DNA of 64,000 nucleotides from Sideroxydans lithotrophicus (GCA_020723185.1 DYJI01000002.1:186001-250000), one strand, 5' to 3'. Positions 44,268 to 54,259 are shown, numbered from the stretch's first letter. Notes: generated by a model from the letters alone, not told the origin. Program-made: numbers and translations.

Positions 44268-45836
44268 TTACCGTACTAAGTCGTGGTTGTAGTCGGTGGT
44301 ACCCATACCGCGAGTCTCCTCGTCCAGGCGCTCCATCACTGCGTTGACCAGGGTCGTCAGGATCTGCATGGCGCCCTCGTAACCCAGCGTGGTGGAACGA
44401 TGCAGGTGGTGACGGTCGAAGATCGGGAAGCCGATGCGGATCAGCGGAACTTCGAACTCCTTGCCCTTGTGCAGCGTGTCGCGCTGGATGAACTTGGCGT
44501 AGGAGTTGCCGATCATGAAGTCCGGCTTCTCGGTCAGCACCAGCGAACGGAAGTGCCACAGGTCGGCACCCGCGAACAACTGGGTGTTCTTGCCGTAGGG
44601 GGACTCGTCCAGCATCTTCTGCATGGCCTTCTGCCACTTCTTGCTGCCGTTGTTGCACAGCACGTGCAGCGGCTCGACGCCCAGCTCCAGCAGGAACTTG
44701 GTCATGCCGTAGGTGAAGTCCGGATCGCCGTACAGGCTGATCTTCTTGGCGTGCAGCCAGGTATGGCTGTCCATCATCATGTCGACCAGACGGCCGCGCT
44801 CTTTCGCCAGCGAATCGGGGATGGCCTTGCCGGTGACTTCCGCGACTTTCATCAGGAACTCGTCGGTGGACTCCAGACCCATCGGGATGGTCATCTTCGG
44901 CACTTCGTGCTTCCAGGTCGTCTCGACATACTTCTTGGTCTTTTCCAGTTGCATGGGCTGCAGCAGGAAAGTGGTCTTGGCGTTCGGTGCATCCTTCACT
45001 TCGTCCAGCTTGGTGCCGCCCGCGTACATGCGGAACTCGCCGTCAGCCGGTGTATCCAGCACTTCGGTCGGATCGCTCAGCAGGGTGTGCGCAACGCCCA
45101 TCTCGTCCAGCATGCGATGGATCACGCGGTAGTTGCCCAGGTAGGTCTCGAAGCCGGGAACGATGTTGATCTTGCCGTTCTTGCCGACATCCTTGTCGTC
45201 CATGGTGTTCAGCGTGAAGTAACGCATGATGCCTTCGAACATGTTGTCCCAGCCGGTCACGTGCGAACCCACGAAGGACGGGGTGTGCGCGTAAGGTGTG
45301 GGGAACTCCATGGGCACGCCGCCGGCCTTCTTGGTGTTGGTGATGAAGGCGTTCAGGTCGTCGCCGATCACCTCTGCCATGCAGGTGGTGGAGACGGCGA
45401 TCATCTCCGGCTTGTACATCGCCTTGGCGTTCTCGAGACCGTCGATCATGTTCTTCTGACCGCCGAACACGGCTGCGTCTTCAGTCATGGAGTCGGACAC
45501 GCAGGACACGGGCTCGCGGAAGTGACGGTTGAAGTAGGTACGGAAGTACGCCACGCAACCTTGCGAACCGTGCACATACGGCAGGGTCTTTTCGAAACCC
45601 AGTGCGCACAGCACGGCACCGAGCGGTTGGCAGGCCTTGGCCGGGTTCACGGTCAGGGCTTCGCGCTGGAAGTTCAGTTCACGATATTCCATCGTGGTGG
45701 TCCAGTTGAAGATCTCCTGGACCTTGTCTGCGGCGTGGCCTTCTTCGAAGTTCGCCTTCTTGTTTGCCAGCGATTCCTTGTATTCGTCCTGACGGAACAG
45801 TGGATAGCAAGGCTTGATGTCATCGACTTTTTGCAT
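44268..45836 (-). CDS. nifK: Nitrogenase MoFe protein beta subunit
   Basis: This 522-aa subunit is complete. P-cluster ligands are C69 (NPAKACQPLG), C94 (HGSQGCVAYF) and C152 (VSTTCMAEVIGDD), with the nearby serine ligand in TPSFVGS at 187. Length fits group I nitrogenases with an extended N terminus. It forms the alpha2-beta2 MoFe protein with NifD. It is separated from nifD by 82 bases with a hairpin. No damage is visible. Confidence 0.98.
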   Translation of the reverse strand: MQKVDDIKPCYPLFRQDEYKESLANKKANFEEGHAADKVQEIFNWTTTMEYRELNFQREALTVNPAKACQPLGAVLCALGFEKTLPYVHGSQGCVAYFRTYFNRHFREPVSCVSDSMTEDAAVFGGQKNMIDGLENAKAMYKPEMIAVSTTCMAEVIGDDLNAFITNTKKAGGVPMEFPTPYAHTPSFVGSHVTGWDNMFEGIMRYFTLNTMDDKDVGKNGKINIVPGFETYLGNYRVIHRMLDEMGVAHTLLSDPTEVLDTPADGEFRMYAGGTKLDEVKDAPNAKTTFLLQPMQLEKTKKYVETTWKHEVPKMTIPMGLESTDEFLMKVAEVTGKAIPDSLAKERGRLVDMMMDSHTWLHAKKISLYGDPDFTYGMTKFLLELGVEPLHVLCNNGSKKWQKAMQKMLDESPYGKNTQLFAGADLWHFRSLVLTEKPDFMIGNSYAKFIQRDTLHKGKEFEVPLIRIGFPIFDRHHLHRSTTLGYEGAMQILTTLVNAVMERLDEETRGMGTTDYNHDLVR

Positions 45837-45890
45837 GTTTATCTCCTTGGCCCGGCCGCCAATCTGCGGACGCGGGCATCGTTAAGGGTT

Positions 45891-45910
45891 AGCCGGACCG
45901 GAGTCCGGCT
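45891..45910 (-). promoter_or_regulatory. Hairpin between nifD and nifK
   Basis: AGCCGGAC and GTCCGGCT form an 8-bp stem with a four-base loop, eight bases after the nifD stop. There is no T run. A processing or protective role is inferred. Confidence 0.65.
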
Positions 45911-45918
45911 TCAGTACA

Positions 45919-47367
45919 TTACGCGGCCTTTTTCCAGGGCGGAGTCAGTTGGCTCCAGCACGGATTGTTCAAGGTCATGTCCATGTCACGGGCGAAGATG
46001 GCGAAGCCGTCGTAGCTGTGATACGGACCGGAGTAGTCCCACGAGTGCATCTGGCGGAAGGGGATGCCCATCTTCTGGAAGATGAACTTTTCCTTGATGC
46101 CGGAACCGACCAGGTCGGGCTTGACGCGTTTGACGAACTCTTCGAATTCGAGGCCGGTCACGTCGTCGTACAGCAGCGTGGCGTTACCCATTTCCTTGAT
46201 GGTGCGGTCGTAGTCGTCGTTGTGCGCGAACTCGTAACCGGTACCGACCACTTCCATGCCCAGGTCTTCATAGGCACCGATCACGTGACGCGGACGCAGA
46301 CCACCCACGTACAGCATGACGCGCTTGCCTTGCAGACGCGGTTTGTACTTGTCGATCACGGCTTGCATCATCGGCTTGTACTTGGCGATCACTGCCTCAG
46401 CCTTGGCCTTGATGGTGTCGTCGAAGAAGGAAGCGATCTCGCGGATGGAGGCTTCGATCTTGGTCGGGCCGAAGAAGTTGTATTCCATGTAAGGGATGCC
46501 GTACTTCTCTTCCATGTGGCGGCTGATGTAGTTCATCGAGCGGTAGCAGTGCAGCAGGTTCAGCTTGGCCTTGGGAGTATTCTCCATCTCAGCCAATGTA
46601 CCGTCGCCGGACCACTGGGCGATCACGCGCAGCCCCATGTCTTCCAGGATGGTACGGGTCGCCCATGCGTCGCCGCCGATGTTGTAGTCGCCGATGATGG
46701 TCACGTCGTAAGGCGTGGATTCGAACTTGCTCTCGTCACGGTTGCCCAACACCCAGTCACGGATCGCGTCGTTGGCGATGTGGTGACCCAGCGATTGCGA
46801 CACGCCACGGAAACCTTCGCAGCGCACCGGGATGACCGGCTTGTTGATCTCTTTGGCGGACTTCTTGGAGACGGCTTCGATGTCGTCACCGATCAGACCG
46901 ATCGGGCACTCGGACTGGACCGAGATACCTTTGTGCAGCGGGAACAGGCCTTCGATCTCGGTGATCAGCTTGGCGAGTTTCTTGTCGCCGCCGAACACGA
47001 TGTCCTTCTCCTGGAAATCGGAAGTGAAGTTCATGGTGCCGAAGGCGTTCACGCCGGTGGTACCGACGTAGTAGTTACGGCGACCGGCGCGGGAATACTG
47101 ACCGCAGCCGACTGGGCCGTGGGAAATATGGATCATGTCCTTGATCGGGCCCCACACCACACCTTTGGAACCGGCGTAGGCGCAACCGCGGATGGTCATC
47201 ACACCCGGCAAGGATTTGCGGTTGGAAGTGATGCACTTCTTGGACTGTTCGATGGATTGATCGTTGACCGCCAGGTGCTTGGCGCGATCTTTCTTTGCTT
47301 TCTCTGGATAGACCTCGAGCACCTCCTGGATGAGGGCTTCCGTCTCTTCTCTGGTCATTGCTGTCAT
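45919..47367 (-). CDS. nifD: Nitrogenase MoFe protein alpha subunit
   Basis: This 482-aa subunit is complete. P-cluster ligands are at C62, C88 and C154, the same numbers as in Azotobacter. FeMo-cofactor ligands are C274 (LLHCYRSM) and H441 ([10 protein letters not shown]). Active-site R96, Q191 and H195 ([11 protein letters not shown]) are all present, so it is a molybdenum enzyme and predicted functional. The ATG at 47367 follows AAGGAG. It is 84 bases behind nifH. Confidence 0.98.
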   Translation of the reverse strand: MTAMTREETEALIQEVLEVYPEKAKKDRAKHLAVNDQSIEQSKKCITSNRKSLPGVMTIRGCAYAGSKGVVWGPIKDMIHISHGPVGCGQYSRAGRRNYYVGTTGVNAFGTMNFTSDFQEKDIVFGGDKKLAKLITEIEGLFPLHKGISVQSECPIGLIGDDIEAVSKKSAKEINKPVIPVRCEGFRGVSQSLGHHIANDAIRDWVLGNRDESKFESTPYDVTIIGDYNIGGDAWATRTILEDMGLRVIAQWSGDGTLAEMENTPKAKLNLLHCYRSMNYISRHMEEKYGIPYMEYNFFGPTKIEASIREIASFFDDTIKAKAEAVIAKYKPMMQAVIDKYKPRLQGKRVMLYVGGLRPRHVIGAYEDLGMEVVGTGYEFAHNDDYDRTIKEMGNATLLYDDVTGLEFEEFVKRVKPDLVGSGIKEKFIFQKMGIPFRQMHSWDYSGPYHSYDGFAIFARDMDMTLNNPCWSQLTPPWKKAA

Positions 47368-47417
47368 TTCATTCTCCTTATGGCCCACCAATCTGTGGAG
47401 CCCAGTGTTAGAGAGAG

Positions 47418-47439
47418 CGGCGGGCCGGATGACCCGCCG
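47418..47439 (-). promoter_or_regulatory. Hairpin between nifH and nifD
   Basis: CGGCGGG and CCCGCCG form a 7-bp GC stem with an 8-base loop, 12 bases behind the nifH stop. Such structures after nifH in other diazotrophs raise nifH mRNA level; that role is inferred here. Confidence 0.6.
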
Positions 47440-47451
47440 TTACAACATCAT

Positions 47452-48351
<900 letters not shown>

Positions 48352-48393
48352 TTAAGTCGCGATTGAAGTTCTCTCGCTCGCACCCTTTACATC

Positions 48394-48408
48394 GCAAGCT
48401 CTGTGCCA
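48394..48408 (-). promoter_or_regulatory. Sigma54 promoter of nifHDK
   Basis: The minus strand reads TGGCAC-AGAGC-TTGC, a perfect consensus. Transcription would start near 48382, leaving a leader of about 58 bases. Confidence 0.9.
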
Positions 48409-48437
48409 GCCCCCTCACAAAACCCCAAGCGACTGAA

Positions 48438-49328
48438 ATGAAACATAATTCCACTCACGCGCAACCCCACAAAGGGGATGGGGAACACAACAAGGAAGCC
48501 CGCTTTGTAGGAGTAGCTACAAGCCTGCCGCGCTACGCACGTCTGCCCATCAACCGCTGCAACCTGCCCGCCGACATCCTCGGCGGCCTCACCTTCCAGC
48601 GCGCCCCCGTGCCGCTCGAACTCGACGGCGTCGCACAGTTCCACCACGGCTTGTTCGAGCTGCTGGACAAGATCGACGACGCACACGAACGCGCGCGCGC
48701 ATTCAGCATCCACATGAATGCCTCCTTCTATCTGGACCAACCGGAACAAGCGGGCTACACGGAAAACACCCTGCACAAACGACTCAAGGCCGACTACCTG
48801 CGCATGATGCGCGGCTGGAGTTTCGATTCGGACGGCGCGGAAGGCGCGGCATTGAAAGGCTGGGTGGAATCAAGGTTCGGATTGTTGCCCAGGCACCACG
48901 GCGGACAGATCAGGGACTTCTCCGGCGAGGCGTACAGGAGATATCTGGAGATGCGCGCCACCGCCCTGTATGGCACCAACGCACTGGAAGCACAGTTCGA
49001 CCTGCTTTACACCTACTGCCAATACGAACTCGGCAGACAACATCCCGGCGAGTCGCACCTCACGCTGTATCGCGGCGTGAACCGCATGGACGAACACGAG
49101 ACCCTCTCCACACTGGAGAACAAGAATCGCATCGTCCTGCTCAACAACCTCAACTCCTTCACCTCCAACCGCGAACGCGCCGACGAATTCGGCGACTACC
49201 TGCTCACCGCACAGGTGCCGCTGGCCAAAGTGTTCTGCTATTCAAGATTGCTACCGGGAATGTTGCAGGGGGAGGACGAGTACACGGTGCTGGGCGGGGT
49301 GTACGAGGTGGGGATGGCGGCGTATTAA
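48438..49328 (+). CDS. draT: NAD+-dinitrogenase-reductase ADP-ribosyltransferase
   Basis: This ~296-aa enzyme is expected to ADP-ribosylate NifH Arg101 and switch nitrogenase off after ammonium or darkness/energy shift. The family block ARLPINRCNLPADILGGLTF, the NAD-binding LTLYRGVNRM and the SFTSNRERADEFGDYL motif are intact. The ATG at 48438 is the first plausible start; a start further in, nearer the conserved block, cannot be excluded. It is divergent from nifH. No draG (the removing hydrolase) is found in this window. Confidence 0.92.
   Translation: MKHNSTHAQPHKGDGEHNKEARFVGVATSLPRYARLPINRCNLPADILGGLTFQRAPVPLELDGVAQFHHGLFELLDKIDDAHERARAFSIHMNASFYLDQPEQAGYTENTLHKRLKADYLRMMRGWSFDSDGAEGAALKGWVESRFGLLPRHHGGQIRDFSGEAYRRYLEMRATALYGTNALEAQFDLLYTYCQYELGRQHPGESHLTLYRGVNRMDEHETLSTLENKNRIVLLNNLNSFTSNRERADEFGDYLLTAQVPLAKVFCYSRLLPGMLQGEDEYTVLGGVYEVGMAAY
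48506..48521. promoter_or_regulatory. NifA upstream activator site for nifH
   Basis: TGT-AGGAGTAGCT-ACA fits TGT-N10-ACA. It lies ~98 bases upstream of the nifH -24 element, inside the first codons of draT as annotated. Confidence 0.75.
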
Positions 49329-49409
49329 ATTCCCGGCGACTATGGTCTACTATCGGCCAATAAGAGCCTTTCATTTATTTCCTCCATCGCCGTCACAAGG
49401 GGTACAGCA

Positions 49410-49955
49410 ATGAAAAACATTGCACTATTATTTAGGCGCATAACGTTGGGTTTGGTATGTGCGGCGTTGCCGATGTTGGGGGGATGTTCGAATACGCTTA
49501 CTTGGCAGGAAGAGGTGAAGCTATTGGATGGGCGGGTGATTACAGTGACGCAGAAGCGGCGCATTGATATAGAAAACAACGCAAGAGAATCGTGGCTAAC
49601 ATTGAAATTACCAGAATTTGGTAATCAGGAAATTACTTGGCATGAAAACCTCTTTCCAATAGTCCTCAATGTATATCAGGGCAAACTGTATGTGGTTGGT
49701 TTTGTATTTTCCGATAGGGAATACCGTCAGTATGGCGAGCCCTACCCCGCATACGTGCCTTACCGCTACGAAGCAGGGCAGTGGCAACGGATCCCGTTTA
49801 ATGAAATACCTGTTGAGATTTATGAGGTCAATATGTTTCTTGATGACCTACCAGAAACTTATCCGAAATATAGCTCACTGACCGACAAGGCGGGTCAAAT
49901 GAAGGACGACAGGATTCGTGATTCTTTAAGAAGACTATCTGCAACCTATAAGTAG
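49410..49955 (+). CDS. Predicted lipoprotein of unknown function
   Basis: This 181-aa protein has a lipobox ending MLGGCSNTL (Cys about residue 26). Composition is more AT-rich than the nif genes around it. The mature part is beta-rich, with EVKLLDGRVITVTQKRRID. A long C-terminal helix is likely. It resembles short exported proteins of unknown function. It follows draT by 81 bases and may be an acquired single gene. Confidence 0.72.
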   Translation: MKNIALLFRRITLGLVCAALPMLGGCSNTLTWQEEVKLLDGRVITVTQKRRIDIENNARESWLTLKLPEFGNQEITWHENLFPIVLNVYQGKLYVVGFVFSDREYRQYGEPYPAYVPYRYEAGQWQRIPFNEIPVEIYEVNMFLDDLPETYPKYSSLTDKAGQMKDDRIRDSLRRLSATYK

Positions 49956-50232
49956 ACCGCAACTAAAGGGATGTTCAGCATCGCAATAGATTTCCTTAAC
50001 GACCGCTTCGGGTTATTAACAGTCAGTCACAATCCCGCCCGCGCCGACTCCTTGGCCAGCTTCTTGCTCATCATCTCCCGGTAGCACTCTGCAACTTCGA
50101 CTGGCATCAGTCTGATCCCCGCAACCCCCAACACCTGCCGTCTTCCAATGCGGCGCTTCACGGTTGTAGGCATTCCGACATCGTCAGCGTTTGTTGTGGC
50201 GTCGCGTTCGTTATTCACTTTGGGAATCGACA

Positions 50233-50850
50233 ATGAAGTTCTACATGACACCCGGCTCGTGTTCGACCGGCATCCATATCCTGCTCGAAGAGCTGGAGCT
50301 GGTGTTCGAGGTGTATCTGGTCAACCTGATGGCGGGCGACCATCTGCGGCCGGAGAATCTTGCGGTGAATCCCAAGGCGACCATCCCAACGCTGGTGCGC
50401 GACGATGGTTCGGTCATCACCGAGTTCCAGGCCATCGCCTGGTGGCTGGCGCGCACTTACCCCAAAGCGAAGTTATTGCCGAACGATGTGGAGGGCGAGG
50501 TGCGCGTTATCGAGACACTGGATTACGTGGTGGGCACGATCCACGGTTCCGGATACACACGCATCTTCACCACCGACAACTACTCATCGAATGTAGCCGA
50601 ACACGCTGCGATCCAGGCACGCGGGCGGGAGATCGTGAGCAAGGGTTTTGCGCTGATGAACGGAGTTCTGGCTGGCAAAGACTATGTGGTCGGCAGTTTC
50701 AGCATCGCGGATGCGGCTTTGTTCTATGTGGAATTCTGGGCGGACAAGATCAAGCTGGAATTGCCACCGAATTGTCTCGCGCATTACCAGCGCATGTTGC
50801 AGCGCCCAGCGGTGCGGCGCGTGTTGATGGAGGAAGGGTACCGGGTATGA
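50233..50850 (+). CDS. Glutathione S-transferase-like protein, nif-linked
   Basis: This 205-aa protein has the GST N-terminal thioredoxin fold (MKFYMTPGSCSTGIHILLEE, with the SCST motif at the active-site position and NPKATIPTLVRDDG) and a C-terminal helical domain with NGVLAGKDYVVGSFSIADAA. Its stop overlaps the start of an iron-sulfur protein gene, so the two work together. GST-like genes occur in other nif clusters, but their role is unclear; redox or thiol chemistry is a fair inference. Confidence 0.88.
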   Translation: MKFYMTPGSCSTGIHILLEELELVFEVYLVNLMAGDHLRPENLAVNPKATIPTLVRDDGSVITEFQAIAWWLARTYPKAKLLPNDVEGEVRVIETLDYVVGTIHGSGYTRIFTTDNYSSNVAEHAAIQARGREIVSKGFALMNGVLAGKDYVVGSFSIADAALFYVEFWADKIKLELPPNCLAHYQRMLQRPAVRRVLMEEGYRV

Positions 50851-52235
50851 GCGAAAAACCGGCACAGCTACAGACCAAGCTCGATTGGTCGGCCTACGAG
50901 AGCTACGGCAGTTTCGGAAGTTTTGATTTCGGTGGTTTCGGCGAGAGCGAGGCAGCGCCCGCAGCAGGCGGCGGTTATGCCAAGGCGGCGGCAGTGTGCA
51001 TGGGCAAACGTCATTGTCAGAAGAAAGACAAGGGCGTGATGTGTCCCAGCTTCCGCGCCACCGATGACGAGAAGCATTCCACGCATCACCGCGCGGTCAC
51101 ACTCAAGGCTGCGCTCGACGGCGAATTGGGCGCGCATCCATTCCTGAGCAAAGAACTGACCGAGGCGATGGAGTATTGCGTGAGTTGCAAAGGCTGCAAG
51201 AGCGAGTGTCCGCACGGTGTGGATATGGCGCTGCTGCGCGTCGAGGCACTGGCGCAGCGCTGGCAGCGACTCGGCCATGTGCCCTTGCGCGAGCGCTTGT
51301 TCGCGTTCACGCCGCGCTATGCGAAGCATCTTAAACATCTCAACTGGGTGGGCGCGTTGCGCGCACGCCTCCCCTTGCTGTCGAAGGCGATGCAGCGCTG
51401 GCTGGGCATCGCAGAGAAACGCTCGCTGCCCAAGGCGGCCGCGCGCGATTTCATCTCCTCGCAACCCCAATCGGTCACGGTGAGCGAAGGCAAGCCCGAG
51501 GTCGTGCTGCTGGTGGATACCTTCTCCAACCATCTCGATCCGCAGATCGCCCAAGCGGCACTGGAGGTGTTGCAAAGCGCGGGCTACACGGTGCACATCG
51601 CGCAACCCGCGACAGGTGAACGCGCGCTGTGTTGCGGCCGCACTTTTCATTCCAATGGATTGATAGACGAAGCGCGCGCCGAAGCGACGCGCTTGCTGGA
51701 TGTGCTCTCGCCGTTCGCCGAGCGCGGCCTGCCCATCATCGGTCTGGAGCCATCCTGCCTGCTGATGTTGCGCGACGAATATCACTCGCTGGGACTGGGC
51801 GAGCGAGTGGGCAAGGTCGCCAACGCGGCCGTGTTGTTGGAAGAGTTCCTCGCGCGCGAACTCGATGCGAAGCGACTGCAGCTCGACTTCCAGCCCTTGC
51901 TCGGAAAAGTGCTGGTGCACGGCCACTGCCACCAGAAGGCATTCGGAGTGATGCCCGCCGTGGCGAAGGTGTTGGCGCTGGTGCCGGACTTGCAGGCGGA
52001 GTTCATCGAATCGAGTTGCTGCGGCATGGCAGGTTCGTTCGGCATGGAAGCGGAACACTACGAGGTATCGATGCAGATGGGTGAGCTTTCGTTACTGCCA
52101 ACGGTGCGCGCCGCCGAGGCGGACACACTGCTGATCGCCAACGGCACCAGCTGTCGCCACCAGATCCGCGATGGCGCAATGCGCGAATCGCTGCATATCG
52201 CGCAAGTGCTACAGCGCGCAATCCTTCCACAATAA
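50847..52235 (+). CDS. Iron-sulfur oxidoreductase resembling the C-terminal half of YdiJ/GlcF-type proteins
   Basis: This 462-aa protein has an N-terminal Ser/Phe/Gly-rich segment, then CMGKRHCQKKDKGVMCPSF and CVSCKGCKSECPHGVD, two cluster motifs (about residues 51-69 and 111-125). Two CCG-type cysteine domains follow: ERALCCGRTFHSNG and HGHCHQKAF with SSCCGMAGSFG. This order matches the C-terminal part of FAD/Fe-S fusion dehydrogenases, but the FAD domain is absent. The partner for substrate oxidation may be elsewhere, or the protein may act as an electron wire with the coupled GST. Confidence 0.87.
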   Translation: MSEKPAQLQTKLDWSAYESYGSFGSFDFGGFGESEAAPAAGGGYAKAAAVCMGKRHCQKKDKGVMCPSFRATDDEKHSTHHRAVTLKAALDGELGAHPFLSKELTEAMEYCVSCKGCKSECPHGVDMALLRVEALAQRWQRLGHVPLRERLFAFTPRYAKHLKHLNWVGALRARLPLLSKAMQRWLGIAEKRSLPKAAARDFISSQPQSVTVSEGKPEVVLLVDTFSNHLDPQIAQAALEVLQSAGYTVHIAQPATGERALCCGRTFHSNGLIDEARAEATRLLDVLSPFAERGLPIIGLEPSCLLMLRDEYHSLGLGERVGKVANAAVLLEEFLARELDAKRLQLDFQPLLGKVLVHGHCHQKAFGVMPAVAKVLALVPDLQAEFIESSCCGMAGSFGMEAEHYEVSMQMGELSLLPTVRAAEADTLLIANGTSCRHQIRDGAMRESLHIAQVLQRAILPQ

Positions 52236-52356
52236 GCTTCCCGCGATACACTACATCCGTCTCCGCAGCGCGGCGGTTCTCGCGCTCAACGCGAAGATTC
52301 GCAATCTCGGTCAGGCACTTCCCCGCCCGGCTCTGTATCTTGCCGTCCAAGGAGAT

Positions 52357-53229
52357 ATGACAGTGAACACATCGAGAGAAGACTTATACGCAGCACGATT
52401 CAAAAAGGTGTTCGACCATATCGACCATCATCTTGATGAGACGTTGTCGGTTGAATCATTGAGTCAAGTCGCGAATTTCTCGAAGTTCCATTTCCATCGT
52501 CAATTCTCCGATTACTGCGGCATCAGTGTGATGCGCTATATCCAGCTGATGCGTTTGAAGCGGGCCTCTTACCGGCTTGTCTTCAACGCACTGGAACGGA
52601 TCACCGATATTGCACTGGATGCCGGTTTTGAAAATCCGGAATCGTTCTCGCGCGCGTTCAAGAACACCTTCGGGCAAACCCCGACTGAATTCAGGCAACA
52701 GCCGAAATGGCAACCCTGGAACGAGCGCTATCGATTCCCCAACATAGACAGGAGCAGACAAATGGAAGTGAAGAGCTGGGAGTTCGAGGAAACACCCATC
52801 GCCGTACTGGAGCATCGCGGCCCGCCCGACCTGGTGAATGATTCGGTGATGATATTCATCGACTGGCGCAAGACGAGCTGTCTGTCACCGGTCAAGACCA
52901 GCGACACCTTCGGCATCGTCTATGACAATCCTGACACGACAGCCCCGGAAGATTTCCGCTTCGACATCTGCGGCTCGGTTACAGAAGCCGTGCCCGCCAA
53001 TCCGCAGGGCGTGATCAACAAGCGTATCCCGGCAGGTCGCTGCGCGGTGGTGCGTCATCAGGGTTCGCATCAACGCATCGGCGAAGCGGCCTATTACTTG
53101 TATCGGGACTGGTTGCCGAACAGCGGCGAAGAGTTGCGCGATTTTCCGTTGTTCTTCCATTATCTGAACCTGATGCCGGACACGCCGGAGCATGAATTGC
53201 TGACGGATGTATTTCTGCCGCTGAAGTAG
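52357..53229 (+). CDS. AraC-family regulator with GyrI-like ligand domain
   Basis: This 290-aa regulator has an N-terminal AraC helix-turn-helix pair (LSQVANFSKFHFHRQFSDYC at about residues 35-54 and ITDIALDAGFENPESFSRAF near 80) and a C-terminal GyrI/effector-binding domain from about residue 130. Rob/SoxS-like relatives sense drugs or small molecules. AAGGAGAT lies close before the ATG. Its stop is followed by a hairpin terminator and then by the sigma54 promoter of the next operon. Confidence 0.9.
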   Translation: MTVNTSREDLYAARFKKVFDHIDHHLDETLSVESLSQVANFSKFHFHRQFSDYCGISVMRYIQLMRLKRASYRLVFNALERITDIALDAGFENPESFSRAFKNTFGQTPTEFRQQPKWQPWNERYRFPNIDRSRQMEVKSWEFEETPIAVLEHRGPPDLVNDSVMIFIDWRKTSCLSPVKTSDTFGIVYDNPDTTAPEDFRFDICGSVTEAVPANPQGVINKRIPAGRCAVVRHQGSHQRIGEAAYYLYRDWLPNSGEELRDFPLFFHYLNLMPDTPEHELLTDVFLPLK

Positions 53230-53267
53230 CCTTCTGGCCTGAGAATCGCTCTACCCCCGCACCCATT

Positions 53268-53294
53268 CCCGACAACGGCTCGGCCTTTGTCGGG
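53268..53294 (+). terminator. Hairpin terminator after the AraC-type gene
   Basis: CCCGACAA and TTGTCGGG form an 8-bp stem with an 11-base loop, followed by TTTGCT. The structure is moderately strong. It separates the AraC gene from the SIR2 operon. Confidence 0.6.
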
Positions 53295-53303
53295 TTTGCT
53301 ACC
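53288..53303. promoter_or_regulatory. Near-match NifA site upstream of the SIR2 operon
   Basis: TGT-CGGGTTTGCT-ACC differs from TGT-N10-ACA in the last base. It is 46 bases upstream of the -24 element and overlaps the terminator stem, so it is a weak candidate. Confidence 0.35.
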
Positions 53304-53348
53304 AAGCCTCCTGCCACTCAAACCCCGCCGTTACAGGCTTCGCAGCGC

Positions 53349-53363
53349 TGGCGTGATTATTGC
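53349..53363 (+). promoter_or_regulatory. Sigma54 promoter of the SIR2-hemerythrin-nifZ-SagB operon
   Basis: TGGCGT-GATTA-TTGC fits TGGCRY-N5-TTGC. Transcription would begin near 53375, 27 bases before the SIR2 ATG. This ties the operon to RpoN control. Confidence 0.75.
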
Positions 53364-53401
53364 GAATGGTATGGCATCCCTACTGACAGGAGTCATGACC
53401 C

Positions 53402-54259
53402 ATGAGCAAAGCATTCGACGACATCTTATCCGGCCTGCGCGATGGCAGCGTTGTCCCCTACCTCGGCCCCGGCGCGCTGAGCGGCGTGACCGATGCCAAT
53501 GGCAAGGCGATCCCCGCTGACAGCGACAGCCTGATCCTGGCGATGAACAACGGCCAGCCGATGGCACCGAAGCTGATGTACGAATTCCCGCGCGCGGCGA
53601 TGAACATCGAATTGAAGCGCGGCCGCAAGGCAGTGAACAATTTCCTCGACGCGACCTATAAAGACACCAAGTGGAGCACATCCCCCTTGCACGCCTGGCT
53701 GGGAGAGCAAAAGCTTCCCTACATGATCGATGCCAATCGTGACACACAGATGCAACAGCAATATGCCGGCACGCCGCACACGCTGGTGGTGGGCATCGCG
53801 CGCATGTCGGGCACGGCGTTCCGCTTCAAGCTCTACCACTACGACGGCACCAGCTACACCTCCGTCGAGCAGGAAGCCGTCGACAGCAGTCTGCCCATTC
53901 TGTTCAAACCGCTGGGCACGCCGACACCGGAATCGAACTACATCGCATCGGACGCCGACTTCGTCGACTACATCACCGAACTGATGGGCGGCTTCGCCAT
54001 CCCGTCCTTCATCAAGCGCTCGCGCCAGAACAAGCGCTACGTGACGCTGGGCCTGCGCCTGAACCGCGACACCGACCGCATGGTGTTCTCCGACATCATC
54101 TTCGGCGCGGACAAGCCCGCAGGATGGGCGCTGATCCCGCATCCGACCGACAAGGAGAAGCGTTACCTCGACCGCCTCAACATCGAGATCGTCAACGCCG
54201 ATGTGGTCGACCTGCTCGCCGCCGCGCAAGGGGTGAGTACCGCGCTGGAAGCTGCATGA
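53402..54259 (+). CDS. SIR2-like NAD-linked protein in a nif-type operon
   Basis: This 285-aa cytosolic protein starts MSKAFDDILSGLRDGSVVPY. The N-terminal VVPYLGPGALSGV resembles the first nucleotide-binding loop of SIR2-like proteins, and a similar N-terminal theme is seen in SIR2 genes linked to nif clusters. The C-terminal half (TLGLRLNRDTDRMVFSDIIF and LIPHPTDKEKRYLDRL) has no clear family. Catalytic deacetylation is not certain, because the usual SIR2 His could not be identified. It may hydrolyse NAD or sense it. GGAG lies nine bases before the ATG. It is the first gene of its operon. Confidence 0.75.
   Translation: MSKAFDDILSGLRDGSVVPYLGPGALSGVTDANGKAIPADSDSLILAMNNGQPMAPKLMYEFPRAAMNIELKRGRKAVNNFLDATYKDTKWSTSPLHAWLGEQKLPYMIDANRDTQMQQQYAGTPHTLVVGIARMSGTAFRFKLYHYDGTSYTSVEQEAVDSSLPILFKPLGTPTPESNYIASDADFVDYITELMGGFAIPSFIKRSRQNKRYVTLGLRLNRDTDRMVFSDIIFGADKPAGWALIPHPTDKEKRYLDRLNIEIVNADVVDLLAAAQGVSTALEAA

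Noticed and set aside
50095-50115. TGGCAT-N5-TGAT as a sigma54 promoter for the GST-like gene
   Set aside because: The essential GC at the -12 element is missing.
50027-50251. 74-codon leftward frame upstream of the GST-like gene
   Set aside because: It overlaps the GST start, has no ribosome binding site and no recognised similarity. The gap 49956-50232 otherwise shows no gene.
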